NCBI GenBank assembly: GCA_037042915.1
Contig: CM073196.1
Coordinates: 3,782,001-3,846,000 of the forward strand
Direction of reading: 5' to 3'
Origin: Auricularia sp. M13
Taxonomy: Eukaryota > Basidiomycota > Agaricomycetes > Auriculariales > Auriculariaceae
DNA: 64,000 nt
Positions 21,408 to 32,524 of this stretch are shown piece after piece. The notes beneath the pieces are model-generated. The model had not been told where the DNA came from, made no database searches, and saw only the letters and a list, made by a program, of their open reading frames with translations. A program made the position numbers and the translations under genes. Position 1 is the first letter of the stretch. Every line of letters starts with the position of its first letter.

Positions 21408-24012
21408 CTACGAAGAGCAAGACTGATCTACGGGTTTCGACGCGGCAATCGGGGTGCCAAGCTCGGACTGCTCGAGGGGCGGAGGGGCGCTGCTCTCGCC
21501 TGCGTGCTTGGCGTTGCCGTCGAGCCACTTGTCCATCTCGTCGTGGCGGTCAAACGGCCGCTTGCCGAGAAGCTCAATCATGTCCTCCCTGCAGAAGGTC
21601 ATTAGCGGACGACAGTGTGTTGGGAAACAACATACCGCGTGAGCACCTCCTTCTCCAGGAGGCGCTTCGCAACCTTCTCCACATCCGCCCTGTGCGAGGT
21701 CAACAGCTCGGTTGTCCGTTGGTGTGCGGTCCTGTGAGTTTTGAGCAAATGAAACACAGCGGAAGGCAACACGCACGTGATCATCTTGCGCACTTCGCCG
21801 TCCAGCATCTCGCCCGTCTTCTCGCTGAACGGCTTCTGGAAGTTCTCGCGCTGGCCCTCGCCGCCGCCGTAGCTGACGGGGCCGATGACCGAGTTCATGC
21901 CGTAGTTGGCGCACGCCTCGAACGCCATCCGCGTGATCTTCTGCAGGTCGTCCTGCGCGCCCGTCGTGATGTGGTCAACGCCGAAGAAAATCTCCTCCGA
22001 CACACGCCCGCCGAGCGTCATGCATATGCGGTCGAAGAGTTGCGGTGTCGAAAGAAGATACCGGTCGGGAGGCAGGTACTGAATGTTGCTTAGACGGGAC
22101 AAGAGAGCATATTGAAGTAGCGTACCTGCGCATAACCGAGTGCGCCGACGCCGCGCGGGATGATGCTGACCTTCAGCAGCGGATCGGCGTGCTCGAGAAA
22201 CCAGCCGCAGACGGCGTGTCCGGCTTCGTGGTACGCGACCGTCTTCTTCTCCTCGGGACTGAGCACGCGGCTCTTGCGCTCCAGGCCGGCAATGACACGC
22301 TCGATCGCGCTCTCAAAGTCGACGTTCGAGACGTACTCGCCCGAGTGGCGCGCGGCGTGCAGCGCTGCCTCGTTGCACACGTTCGCGATGTCCGCGCCGG
22401 AGAAGCCGGGCGTGAGCACCGCGAGCTTGTGCGCAAAGTTCTCGACGTCGGGCGTGATCTCGGGCGAGAGCCGCAGCGGCTTGAGGTGGACAAGGAAGAT
22501 CTGCTTGCGGCCCGACACGTCGGGGCGGTCGATGGCGATGTGCCGGTCAAATCGCCCAGGGCGCATCAGTGCGGGGTCCAGCACGTCCGGCCGGTTCGTG
22601 CCCGCGAGCACGACGACGTGTTCCGTCGTCCCGAAGCCGTCCATCTCGACGAGCAGCTGGTTCAGCGTGGACTCGCGCTCGTCGTTCGCGCCAAAGTTGC
22701 CGCCCTTGGAGCGCGACTTGCCGATCGCGTCGATTTCGTCCACGAAGATGATGCACGGCGCGTTCTTCTTTGCCGACGCGAACAGGTCGCGCACGCGCGA
22801 CGGGCCCACGCCGACGAACATCTCCACAAACTCAGAGCCGGAGACCGAGAGGAAGGGCACGGATGCCTCGCCCGCCGTCGCTTTCGCCAGCAGGGTCTTG
22901 CCCGTGCCCGGGGGGCCAGACAGAATGGCGCCGCGAGGGATCTTGGCACCGAGTTTCTCGTACTTGCTCGGCTCCTTCAGGAACTTGACGAACTCCATGA
23001 TCTCCTCCTTCGCCTCGTCCATGCCAGCGACGTCGGCAAACTTGACCTTGATGTCCGTCTCCTGGTTGAAGAGCTTGGCCTTGCTCTTCCCGATGCTGAA
23101 GATGCCGCCGCCAGATCCAGAGCCTGCGCCAGCACGGCGCGACATGTAGAGTAGCAGAGCACCGAACAGCAAGGTCGGTGCGAAGTGCAGCAGAGTATTC
23201 AACGTGGAGATTTCCTCCGTGTAGGCCACCGGAATGCGCTCGTGGCTGGGAATGCCGAGCTCGCGCTGGGCCTCCTCCAGATTACGCTCGAAGCCCTCGA
23301 CGCTACCAATAGAGAAGTAATAATTGCCAGAGGGTAGGTTGCCGCCATAGACGCCAGTAGCATTTGTATGCAACGAGATACGAACTTTCGTTCGATTGAC
23401 GACCGTCAGCTTGTCGACCAGGCCCTTTTCCAGAAACGCAGTCCGGAATTCCTGCCAGGTAATCTCGCGCGGGCGGTTGAAATCCGTATTTGCGAATGTG
23501 TAGAGAAGCATTGCAGTGAGGCCGAGCTGGCCCAGTACCGAAAGTAATTCCCGATGGCTAGGTTGCTTGTCGCCGCCAGAGCCAGAGCCAGAGCCAGAGC
23601 CGGAAGTAGAACCGCCAGGACTGCCAGCAGCAGGCTGATCCCTGGTCTTCTGCCCGCCCTGCTGCTCCTGTTGCCGAGACTCGCGCATTTGGCGCTCAAG
23701 CTCCTGCTGGTGCCGCTGGAAAAAGCCTTCTAATGCTTTTGGGATTTCGGCGCGCCAGTCAGGCTCTTTGCCGTCCTTGTCCTTCTGCTGAACATTACGC
23801 TCGTTACGCTCAGAATCAGGTTTCTGAGCGGACTCTGGCGGTTTCTGCAAGGACTCTGGCTGGCCATTGTCGCCCGTCTTGGTTGCTGGAGGCGGTTTGT
23901 CAGAGTGAGTGGCGTACCAGCGAGTCGAGAGGGCTGTGTGGGTAGCTGGGAAGCCTCTGCGAACTGCCAGTTGTCTACGCAGAGACCTCGAGACCAGAGG
24001 GCGTAGAGACAT
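21408..24012 (-). CDS. AFG3: Mitochondrial m-AAA protease subunit (AFG3/YTA10-like FtsH family)
   Basis: Exons 24012-22126, 22078-21777, 21731-21636 and 21588-21408 give 821 residues. It is a membrane-bound ATP-driven zinc protease of the inner mitochondrial membrane, acting in protein quality control and processing. The Arg-rich N-terminus looks like a mitochondrial presequence. A low-complexity Gln/Gly-Ser linker follows, including a repeated GSGSGSGSG run (about 23579-23606). Two membrane segments lie near residues 153-175 and 275-291, as expected for the matrix-facing m-AAA type. Walker A is GPPGTGKT (366-373), Walker B is IIFVDEID (421-428), the second region of homology includes RPGRFDRHI, and the zinc site is HEAGH (595-599). 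The C-terminal M41 peptidase helices are spread over exons 2-4. It could be the YTA10 or the YTA12 paralogue; the sequence alone does not settle this. Confidence 0.93.
23579..23606. repeat. Short GCCAGA microsatellite inside the AAA protease gene
   Basis: About four tandem GCCAGA units encode a Gly-Ser linker in frame. Unit gain or loss would only change linker length. Confidence 0.75.
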
Positions 24013-24871
24013 GTGCTGGTCGCAGTGTGAGCCGGAAGCCGATTGCTGACGCGCACAAATTCTAGATCCGCGGCGGACTTTGCCCGATTAAAGCCGCAAT
24101 TGCAAGCTCAGCAATTTTTGATCACAGTCAATTTCGCTCTCACAATGGTATAAAGCTGAAATGTTCGGAGTTATGTGGATGTCGCTCACCACGGAGCTAT
24201 CAGAAACCGTTGTTGGTCAGCGACTCCGACACATTGCCTGGGAGTTGGATAATTTTTAATTTTTTTTTTTTTTTTTTTTTAAATTTTTTTTGGTGGTGGT
24301 GCAAGTTGGATCATTGGACATTGTGAAATGTGAATAAGTAGGCATGTGCAAGGTACGATTGGTTCTCACAGCATATACCACCTATGGCACATTGCTACGT
24401 ACTATACAGTGAACGGAGGTTACCGAGGGCACTACAGGCACACAAGAACACAGATTCTCATAAGTAGTTCAAGGTAGCAAGCAAGCCGGTATGCTTGCTG
24501 TCGCCATGGACAGCAACAATGCAGATTTCTGAAGATTGTCTAGTGTTGATCGTGCACGAATACTTTGGGGCATACATATCATAGGGTAAGGCTCCTAGTC
24601 GCCTTTGTGAGGGGGTCAATACGAATATGATGACGACCAGTGGCAAAGTGGAGTCTAGAACATGTTAGAGCAACAGGCAGATAGGTTTTCAGCAGAGAAA
24701 TATACTGCTACATTGGCAGGCAGGGCCAAAGGAACTGACTGCCTTGTGGACACAGACAAAAAGCCCATAGGGGTAATCAATGTAATTCGATAGTGGACGG
24801 ATGAGATTGAGAGCTGCTTTCTCAAGCCCGTAGCTTGTTTGCAGCCTTAACCAGAAGTGTGAGTGAGAGGA
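24013..24871. other. Intergenic region with an A/T-rich T-run
   Basis: 859 bases between two same-strand genes. It contains a long T-run at about 24258-24290 and otherwise nothing I can identify. The AAA-protease promoter should lie just upstream of 24012. Confidence 0.4.
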
Positions 24872-25630
24872 CTAGGGAACATTGGGCATCAGAGGCTGGA
24901 CATCAAGCAAATTGTTGAACACACGAGTTCCAACGGCCCACGTAACAGAGCTGGGATGATCTCAGGACACTGAGGTACCATGCAATCGTCCACGTACCGT
25001 GCAAGGCTCTGCTTCACCTTCGTTTGATTGATGTACAGATAGTTGTACAGTAGGCGAGACGCCACACTACGTCAATTGCCAGTTCAGCATTGGACAGCAC
25101 TCGAGCACTGAAGAGCTCACAATGCAAGAGAGAAATAGTTGAGAGTCGACGTCTCAACCTTAGCCACATTGGCAGCGAGCTTCTGGGGTGTGAGCGAAAG
25201 GAAGCTAAACGAATTGTCTCGCCCGTACTACAGCGACAGACCACAGAGGGAAGATTTCGAGACCGTTCTAAACGGATATTAGGTACGCGGATACGGGAGA
25301 AATGAGGAGACGAACCTGGTGCGCGCCTTCGTACATGTTCACTTTGTGGATGATTTCGGGAGCAACTCCCTTTTTCTCGAGGTCGGCGATGTTCTGGCGC
25401 GGACGGACGCTACATACAAACGCCGCTTCAGTTCCAGTCACCCTAGGTGGCGCGCGCGTACTTGTTGTACCGTCCTGCGACCTTATTGACCAGCCGTACC
25501 TGCAACACTGTCAGAGCACAGCACCATGCGGCAGTTCAGAGCATACTTTTGCATTCGACGGGTACCACGCGATCACGTACGCAGCGACAATGCTGTAAAC
25601 GGACAGCGGGGTCGTCTGGAGGAAGTCCAT
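24872..25630 (-). CDS. MAPEG-family membrane protein (microsomal glutathione S-transferase-like)
   Basis: Seven small exons (25630-25547, 25499-25462, 25409-25316, 25267-25229, 25182-25121, 25066-24998, 24950-24872) give 154 residues, with all phases consistent. No single reading frame is long, so the gene is easily missed. MAPEG proteins are four-helix integral membrane proteins of the ER or outer mitochondrial membrane that conjugate or reduce lipid hydroperoxides and eicosanoid-like substrates, often with glutathione. The fungal pattern is visible: a first helix PLSVYSIVAAYVIAWYP, then VRPRQNIADLEKKGV, the EGAHQNGLEIFPLWSVAV block, LAANVAKVETSTLN, and ASRLLYNYLYINQT. It ends after a last helix and a short tail. 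The gene lies 417 bases downstream of the UbiA prenyltransferase on the same strand. Whether it uses glutathione cannot be told. Confidence 0.82.
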
Positions 25631-26047
25631 GTTGTGGTCAAGAGGCAAGCTGGATCGTGACTGGCTCAGGTCCCGACTCGCGTGGACGCCGGCCTCAACG
25701 CGCCGCCGGCGCCGTTCCACATCGTTTTATGATCTTCTCTGGCACTCGCAATGCACCAGCTACTCCGACTCGTCGCTCGCGCGCTGTTCATGTCGTTACG
25801 GGCTTGCTCACCGTTCAAGTAGTTGCTGCGGGCGAAGTCAGAAGCCGACGGTAATACGCTGCCGCTGTCCGCTAGACAGCATGGAATGGGACTTGACAAT
25901 ATGCATCGAGCCGCCAGCTACGGATTCGCACACGACGTATCGCTACTATGCACAATGAAGCAGGTCTGCGCTGCTCGGGGAACTCTAACGTTGGATTCAT
26001 GGTGTTATTTACTCCCGGACAGCCTTCGCTCCAGGCTATCCTAATAT
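25631..26047. other. Intergenic, same-strand spacer
   Basis: 417 bases between the prenyltransferase stop and the MAPEG start. Short ORFs only. It presumably holds the MAPEG promoter. Confidence 0.4.
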
Positions 26048-27231
26048 TTACCAGATGCTCGCCAGCATGCCAGCGGTGACGATGTAGCCAAGGTTTCCGT
26101 TAGCCACGAACTTGTCGAAGCAGTCGGAGGGGTCGTCGACGTTGAGGGTGATCAGCTGCCACGCAATGTGCGCGGCGGTGCCGCCGACGGTGATCGTGAA
26201 GTAGAGCTCGTTCTGGTGCGTGGCAACTCCGGCGTACGAGAGCGTCGCAATGAACGCCGCGCCGAAGAGCGCGAGGATGGGGCGGACGTAGGACCCGAAG
26301 AGGAGCGCGGTGGACTTGACGCCGGCTTGCGCATCGTCCTTCTTGTCCTGCAGCGCGTAGATGGTGTCGTACAGGATCGTCCAGCAGAACGTGCCGAACG
26401 TCAGCGCCCACATCGCGTCCGACTTGACGTCCTGCGGCGCGGCCATCAGCCAGGCGGTGGGCAGACCCCAGTTCATGGCGAGGCCTATAATCGTGTGCGC
26501 CGGTCAGCCCAAGCTTGCACTAGAGTTCTCGGATTCGACTCACCCAGCCAGGCTTGCGGCCAGTTCGTCCAGCGCTTCATGAGCGGGTAGAAGGCGTGCA
26601 GCGGGAACACCCCAAAGACACCGCACCACCAACTATTCCAAGCGGGGGATGTGAGTTCAGTTGTCCTTCGAGTATATCTCGAGAGGGACTCACGCAGTTT
26701 CATTCCCGGCATAGGAGAGCATCCACAGGAACACTCCCGTCTGCGCCAAGAGGAATACCCATGCGGCGGGAATCGAGACGGCGCCAGAGACGAGAGGCCG
26801 GTTTTTGCAGCGCTCTGCGGGGCCGATCAGCTGCGCGCGCCCTGGCCGCATGAATATCGCACGTACCGACTTGGCGGTCAAAGTCGACGTCGCAAATGTC
26901 ATTGATCGTGCATGCGGCGGAGTGCAGGACCGTGCCGGCCAACATGAACGCGACAATGTACACCGTGAGCGTCCACGCGTCAGGCCGCGCGGGCAGGGCC
27001 AGAAGCCATCCCCAGACTAGCATAATCGTGAGTCTCAGCGACTAGGACGCATGGTTGAAGATGCTCACTAGTTGGCCACCAGACCAAATTTGAGCCGACT
27101 GGGAACTTGTGCATACGCGCGAGCTGCCAATAGGGCTGTCCCCACCATTGCGGCGTGCGCGGTGCGGTCACGGGCTTCGAGAGCTCCTCCTTCTTCTTGA
27201 GGGCGGACTTCTCAGTGGCGGGACGGGACAT
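26048..27231 (-). CDS. UbiA-type aromatic prenyltransferase (4-hydroxybenzoate type)
   Basis: Exons 27231-27069, 27016-26867, 26814-26694, 26632-26544 and 26484-26048 give 319 residues. The family attaches a prenyl chain from prenyl diphosphate to an aromatic acid inside the membrane. Both Asp-rich Mg-diphosphate motifs are present: NDICDVDFDRQVERCKNRPL and DTIYALQDKKDD followed by GVKSTAL. Several hydrophobic helices surround them, including GWLLALPARPDAW and ITVGGTAAHIAWQLI. COQ2 proteins usually carry a longer mitochondrial presequence. This one begins with a Lys/Glu-rich stretch (ALKKKEELSKP) and reaches the conserved QLARMHKFPVGS within about 45 residues. It may therefore be a secondary-metabolism enzyme of the kind that prenylates 4-hydroxybenzoate, rather than the ubiquinone enzyme. 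The distinction is inference. Confidence 0.87.
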
Positions 27232-28424
27232 GATGACGACGACGAGGGGAGAGGAGAGGAGCGAGTGAACCGGGGTGCGAGGGGCGATTGTCCCACCGAT
27301 TTTGCTGAGGACAATTGTGCGATTGCAGCTTTATGTTCTGTCTGGCCGAGCGCCCGCGCAGTGGACTAATTCTACCATGGATCGGGCGAGCGATACAGTG
27401 TGGAATGTGGGTTGCCTTTGGAGGTAGTGACTGGCGCTTGCGGGGACAGCCTGTCAAGCTACGTCGGGGCGCCGTGCGCGGTATCATCAAACCCCCGTGG
27501 CAACCTGAGATTCTCATGAGGAGACGTAGTTCATGTCATTCTCCGTCATCGGCTTTGAGGATCCCGGGATACTGAGCGGCTTGCGATGAGTGGATTGTCA
27601 CACACGCCCATTGGACGTGCCGCGCTCTTGATGCGTATTGTAGAGCTGTACAGGCGTTATCTGTGACAGGCTGGCATGAAGGCGCCCGAATCCCTACCTG
27701 ATTTGGCAATACCAGGCCCACAGCACCGCTTCAGGCCGCAATCAGTCAACCTGCTGAACAAGCGTATTCTATACGTTGTTGCAAGTCGGGACGTGTTGGG
27801 CGTCTTTCCCAGGTTGGAAGCCGCCTGCATATCTTCGTGGGAACCGGTGAAACTCCTGAAATAGTGGCCCTCTCCGTCATAGACGATGCTGATGACTGCG
27901 ATCACGACATTGGCAGGCGATAACCTGCCCGGCGCAGGCGTAGGACACCACAGTTCTCCGCCGCCGGTGAGACGCAGACGATGCCCGACACCGTGTGGTG
28001 GTATGGACCGCTAACGCCTCGAATATTGGGCGTGGCAGTGTCTGTGTGGTCTACAGACAGTGGCCTGAGACACGTTGCCTGCAGAAGACTCGTCGGCGAG
28101 GCGCTCTGCAACACGTTGAGGATTATCAGCCACATTCAACTAGGGTCCTCCGTGCGAGAGAATCTCGCAGTAGGAACGTAATTGAGGACAAGGGTTATCG
28201 CGACGGCAGCCATGTGTAGAGATGCGAATAGAAGACCTGCGAAAGCTCATCCAGACGGAGCGCTGGTCTGCCGGTATTGACGCTGAGAGGACGGTAGAGC
28301 ATACGGTCCCGACGTAGCATTTATGCGCGTACAATATCGTTGCATGAGAATAAACGATCAAAAAGTTGCATTGGAACATTCGCTAGTTTCTACAGGACAT
28401 TGTGTGCGGAACGTCGGGACGAGA
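27232..28424. other. Intergenic region, no gene seen
   Basis: 1.2 kb between the prenyltransferase start and the SDR stop. Short ORFs on both strands have no family features. No repeat or RNA gene was recognised. Confidence 0.4.
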
Positions 28425-29484
28425 CTAGAGCCATTCACGAGTGCCCAGGTGGCTGAGGAAGGAGCCAGACTCTGCGGGCGTGGTGCGGTCGAACACACCG
28501 AGCATGAGGCTCACAGACTCGGAGGGCTCGATCGGTCCCTTCCAGTGCGGCGCGACCTTTGCGAAGGCCGCTCCCATCTCCTGGAGCTTCGGCAGAACCT
28601 CCGGAGGCGCTAGATTATGTTGGTAAACGCGTTAGAGATCGATAAGAAAAGAACTTACGCGGTGCCTCAGCAGTGTTCACGACGCCGGGCGAAATCGCAA
28701 GGAAAGTGAATCCCTCGTTCTTGTACTTGACTGCATACGAGCTGAGCCGCTGTGGACACACTTGCAGATTGAGAAACTTACCGGCATACTTCACGTTGGC
28801 CATTTCAATGCCAGTCTTGGTGATGCAGTAGGAAGGAGCGTAAGCGTAACCGGCCTTCAGAACGAAGGCCGGGTCGGCGACGCCGGTGCTGAGAGAAAGG
28901 ACCTTCTTGAGAGTGCCCTTGCGGAGAAGCGGGAGGAACGCGTTCGTGGTGAGGATAGGTCCCAGCACGTTCGTGTCGAAGGAAGTTCTGAAGTCCTCGA
29001 CCAAGTCTTCCGGTGTAGGGCTGCACGGCAGATGATCGGAATCAGATTAGCGGAGGCTCGCAGCCGGCGTTCACCTCGACGTACTACTCGTCAATGGTGT
29101 GGAACGTGAACTTCTCGCTTTGGTATGCAGCGTTGTTGATTAGGACGTCGAGCTTGCCTCCAGTCACTTTTCCGACCTCGTCCGCCGCTATCTGCGCTCC
29201 TTTAAACCGCCTATTCCCCAGTGAAAACACATGGCAACGTACCTTCAGCGACGCAGCGTCCGTAATGTCAGCCTTGACGATATGCACGTTGGACTTTGAC
29301 TTGAGCTCCTGGAGCCCCTTGGAGCGGTCTGGGTTGCGTGCCAGCGCAAAGACAGTGTTGCCCTTGTTCGCCAGCTGGACGACGAACTCGAGCTTGAATA
29401 CAGTCAGGCACATGTCGACTAGAGCCTGAACTGGCGACTTACACCGATCCCACGAGATGCTCCTGCGACGACGTACGATGCCAT
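28425..29484 (-). CDS. Short-chain dehydrogenase/reductase
   Basis: Six exons (29484-29443, 29392-29243, 29191-29085, 29020-28782, 28730-28659, 28609-28425) give 264 residues. It is a classical NAD(P)-binding Rossmann oxidoreductase. The cofactor loop is AGASRGIGLEFV near residue 7. Asn-Asn-Ala-Ala (LDVLINNAAY) follows, N117 lies in the helix DTNVLGP, and the catalytic set is S144 (LSLSTG), Y164 and K168 (SYCITK). ISPGVVNT is the usual post-catalytic block. ALARNPDRS after the second strand suggests NADP preference through Arg. Substrate is unknown. The gene is divergent from the PAL gene, with 505 bases between starts, so the two could share a promoter. Confidence 0.9.
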
Positions 29485-29989
29485 TGTGAATGCGGTGGAT
29501 GGATGTAGTTGCAGCGGAAGGCTAGTTGGCTTCGCGCGCTGTGGCAGAAGCTTTTGACCTCGCCCTCAGGTGTTGCATTACAAAGTTGCTTCTCTCTTCA
29601 CGTTGCATTGGTCAGCTCGGAGGCAGGCGCCTGGTCCGGTCTTGGAACTGTCGATGGAGGACTTCGCCTTCCGTCATTGCTGCGAGGCAGTTCGCCCGGC
29701 ATCGCTGTCACAGCTCATTTGGTTACTGGTGCCGCGACGGTTGCCTGAACACAGCACATCGCGGGATAACTCCACGTGTGGCGCTCGTCCCTTTATGGCT
29801 CCGGCAGATGATATCTAATCTCGTGCAATAATAATTGCACAGCGAGTTCCGCCCCGGACATAGAATGGGCGCTGCAGGGCAACGCTCTGTGGATGGCTGT
29901 ATGCACAATGACTTGTGTCCGCGTCATCAAATGTCCGAATCATTTAAAGGCTCGTATGTCATGTCTATCTACGCCAGCTCGCTCACGAG
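29485..29989. promoter_or_regulatory. Shared divergent promoter region of SDR and PAL
   Basis: 505 bases separate the two start codons. A TTTAAA element at about 29943 lies 47 bases upstream of the PAL ATG and is a possible TATA box. No equivalent is clear on the SDR side. Co-regulation is inference. Confidence 0.4.
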
Positions 29990-32279
29990 ATGACTAGTAC
30001 CCAGACTGCTCTCTTCGCTGACAATGATCAACCTACCCCGTCAGCCAGCAGGGCTGCCGTTCACGATAGCAAGAGCAAAGGCGCAATCAAGGTCGTCGGC
30101 AACGGGTTCGACAGCGGATACACGAGCAACGACGAGGCTGTCGTGCCTCGGACCGCGGGCCGCATTCGCCATCACGAAACTTTAACCGCCTGTTTCTTGG
30201 AATCGCAGGCACAGTTGCAGGACTTAAGGTTTGCACCGTGGAAGCTTGAATTTTGTACGCCGCTCATAGATATCTCAGGCGTTCCAAAGCAGTCTCGATC
30301 GATGGCCAGAGCCTGTCGGTGTCCGCCTTAGTGGCCATCTCGCGCTACGGCGCTCAAGTCGAACTCGACTCTAAGCCCGAGCTCAAGGCTGCGGTAGAAG
30401 CGAGCAGAGCTGCGCTCGAATCTAAGCTCAAGGCTAACATCAGCATTTACGGCGTTTCCACAGGCTATGGAGGCTCAGGTATGTCACACTCTTGCGAGGC
30501 ATGGGTCAGGCTCATCAGCTATAACATAGCGGACACCCGTACCAGACAGTACGGCGCGCTCGGCGCATCGCTCCTGCAGCACCACCACTCCGGTGTCCTC
30601 CCCAACGTCGTGGCTAACGACGACGTGGACAACGCACCGCTTCCTGTCAACGACGCGGTGTCTACGCTCAGCATGCCAACCAGCTGGGTACGCGCTGCAA
30701 TGGCCGTGCGCATGAATTCTCTCGCGCGCGGTCATTCCGGTGTCCGCTGGTGCATCATCCAGCAACTTGGCGAACTTATTTGCCGCGAGATTACTCCCCT
30801 CGTACCGCTGCGCGGCACTATCTCAGCATCTGGAGGTGCGTCCCAGCTTTGTCCCGCCGCTTTCACGTCTTCCAGTCCTCAGACCAATATTGCAGATTTG
30901 ACGCCGCTGGCGTATGTCGCGGGCGCCATGTGCAGTCATCCGCACATCCGTGTGCGCACTCGCGGCGGCGAAATCCTGCGCGCAAGCGAGGCGGGGATCC
31001 CGAAGCTCCAATTGCTCGATAAGGAAAACCTCGGAATCATGAACGGCACCGCGTTCAGCGCCGCCCTGGGCGCTCTGGCGATGCAGGAGGCCGTCCAGCT
31101 CGGGATGCTCGCCCAGTTGTGCACCGCGCTCGGCACTGAAGCCTTGTTGGGAACGCAGGCCAGCCATGTTCCTTTCATTCACGACGTGTGCCGTCCGCAT
31201 CCGGGCCAGGTGGGAGTATGACGTTACATACGTGCGGTCCATGCGCTTATATTCGAGCTTGCAGGTCGAATGCGCGCGCAACATCTATCAGTTGTTGGAA
31301 GGCTCGAAGCTTGCCACGACAGGCGCCACCGAGGCCGAAGTCAGCATCGAGGAAGATGGCGGGCATCTGCGGCAGGACCGCTACCCGCTTCGCACGGCAG
31401 CCCAGTACCTTGGGCCGTGGCTTGAAGATATTCTCGCTGCGTATGCGACGGTGTCACTGGAGTGCAACACGAGTACGTATTGCCGCATTCGTGTCAAAGA
31501 CTTGCTCATGAGCACCCTGTAGCGACGGATAACCCTCTCATCGACGGAAAGACCGGCCACGTCCACCACGGTGGGAACTTCCAGGCGATGGCGATCACAA
31601 GTGCCATGGAGAAAACGCGTCTTGCCTTGTTCCACATCGGAAAACTACTCTTCTCGCAGCTCACGGAGATGCTCAATCCCCTTTTCAGCAACGGCTTGCC
31701 ACCTAGTGTTGCTGCGTCTGAACCGAGTACGGATTACCACGCGAAGGGCCTCGATATCAACGCCGCGAGCTACGTCAGCGAGCTCGGGTACCTCGCCAAT
31801 CCGGTCAGCACTCACGTCCAAAGCGCAGAGATGCATAACCAGGCTGTCAAGTGAGCAGTCATTTCCTGCCCTAAAGTAGCTACCTGACATAGCGTTTTAG
31901 TTCATTGGCGTTCATCTCCGCGAGGCAGACCATGACAGCGATTGATGTGTTGTCAATGGTATGTCCCTCATCGCACGCAAACACACGGGCCTCACTGGCA
32001 TGCAGCTTGTGGCAACCTACCTCTACGTCCTTTGCCAGGCCATCGATATCCGTGCTCTACAAAAGGAATTTGCGCAGGAAGCCCGGTCGATCGTCGAGTC
32101 GCTCCTGTCAACTCACTTCGACTCTGAGGATGCGACCGTCTTTCGCGACATCGTCGCGAAACTTACTGCTTCATTTATCAAGACGTCGACGCAGGACATT
32201 GACGACCGCATGCTGAACGCCGCCGAAAGCGCGTCGATCGCACTATACCGCCGTTTCCCAGAACGCGCATCAGCTGTGC

Positions 32280-32465
32280 TGCAAGGCGATCGCCTTGGCC
32301 CGCCTCCGGCGGGCTAGTATCCAGTCTAGTATCAGAGTATATAAAGGGCCGTCCGCTAGTCACACGGCCCCCATCTCTTTACACCTGTACACTACCGTCC
32401 CTAACAAGCCGGTTTCTGTGTACTTGCGTGTGAGCGAGAGCGGCGCCCGACTTGGACGCCTTACA
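32280..32465 (+). repeat. 5' LTR of the Ty3-type element
   Basis: 186 bases, TG...CA. It opens with the 16-base palindrome CAAGGCGATCGCCTTG (32282-32297), followed by a CCCGCC/GGCGGG stem. A TATA box (TATATAAA) lies at about 32338, a likely promoter for the element. Confidence 0.93.
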
Positions 32466-32524
32466 TCTTTTTACACACACCTGTGATCTTCCAATCCTCT
32501 GGATTGGAAGTGCTTGTTATTGAC

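Noticed and set aside
22045-23154. Long forward ORFs opposite the AAA protease
   Set aside because: They run antisense to a strongly conserved coding exon and have no family features.
24258-24290. Terminal poly-T as a retroposed SINE or LINE tail
   Set aside because: No target duplication or element body was seen beside it; it is a simple T-run.
26048-27231. Firm naming of the prenyltransferase as COQ2
   Set aside because: The short N-terminus lacks a clear mitochondrial presequence and the genomic context leaves a secondary-metabolism role open.
29509-29831. Forward ORFs between the SDR and PAL genes
   Set aside because: They overlap the divergent promoter region in several frames and none resembles a protein.
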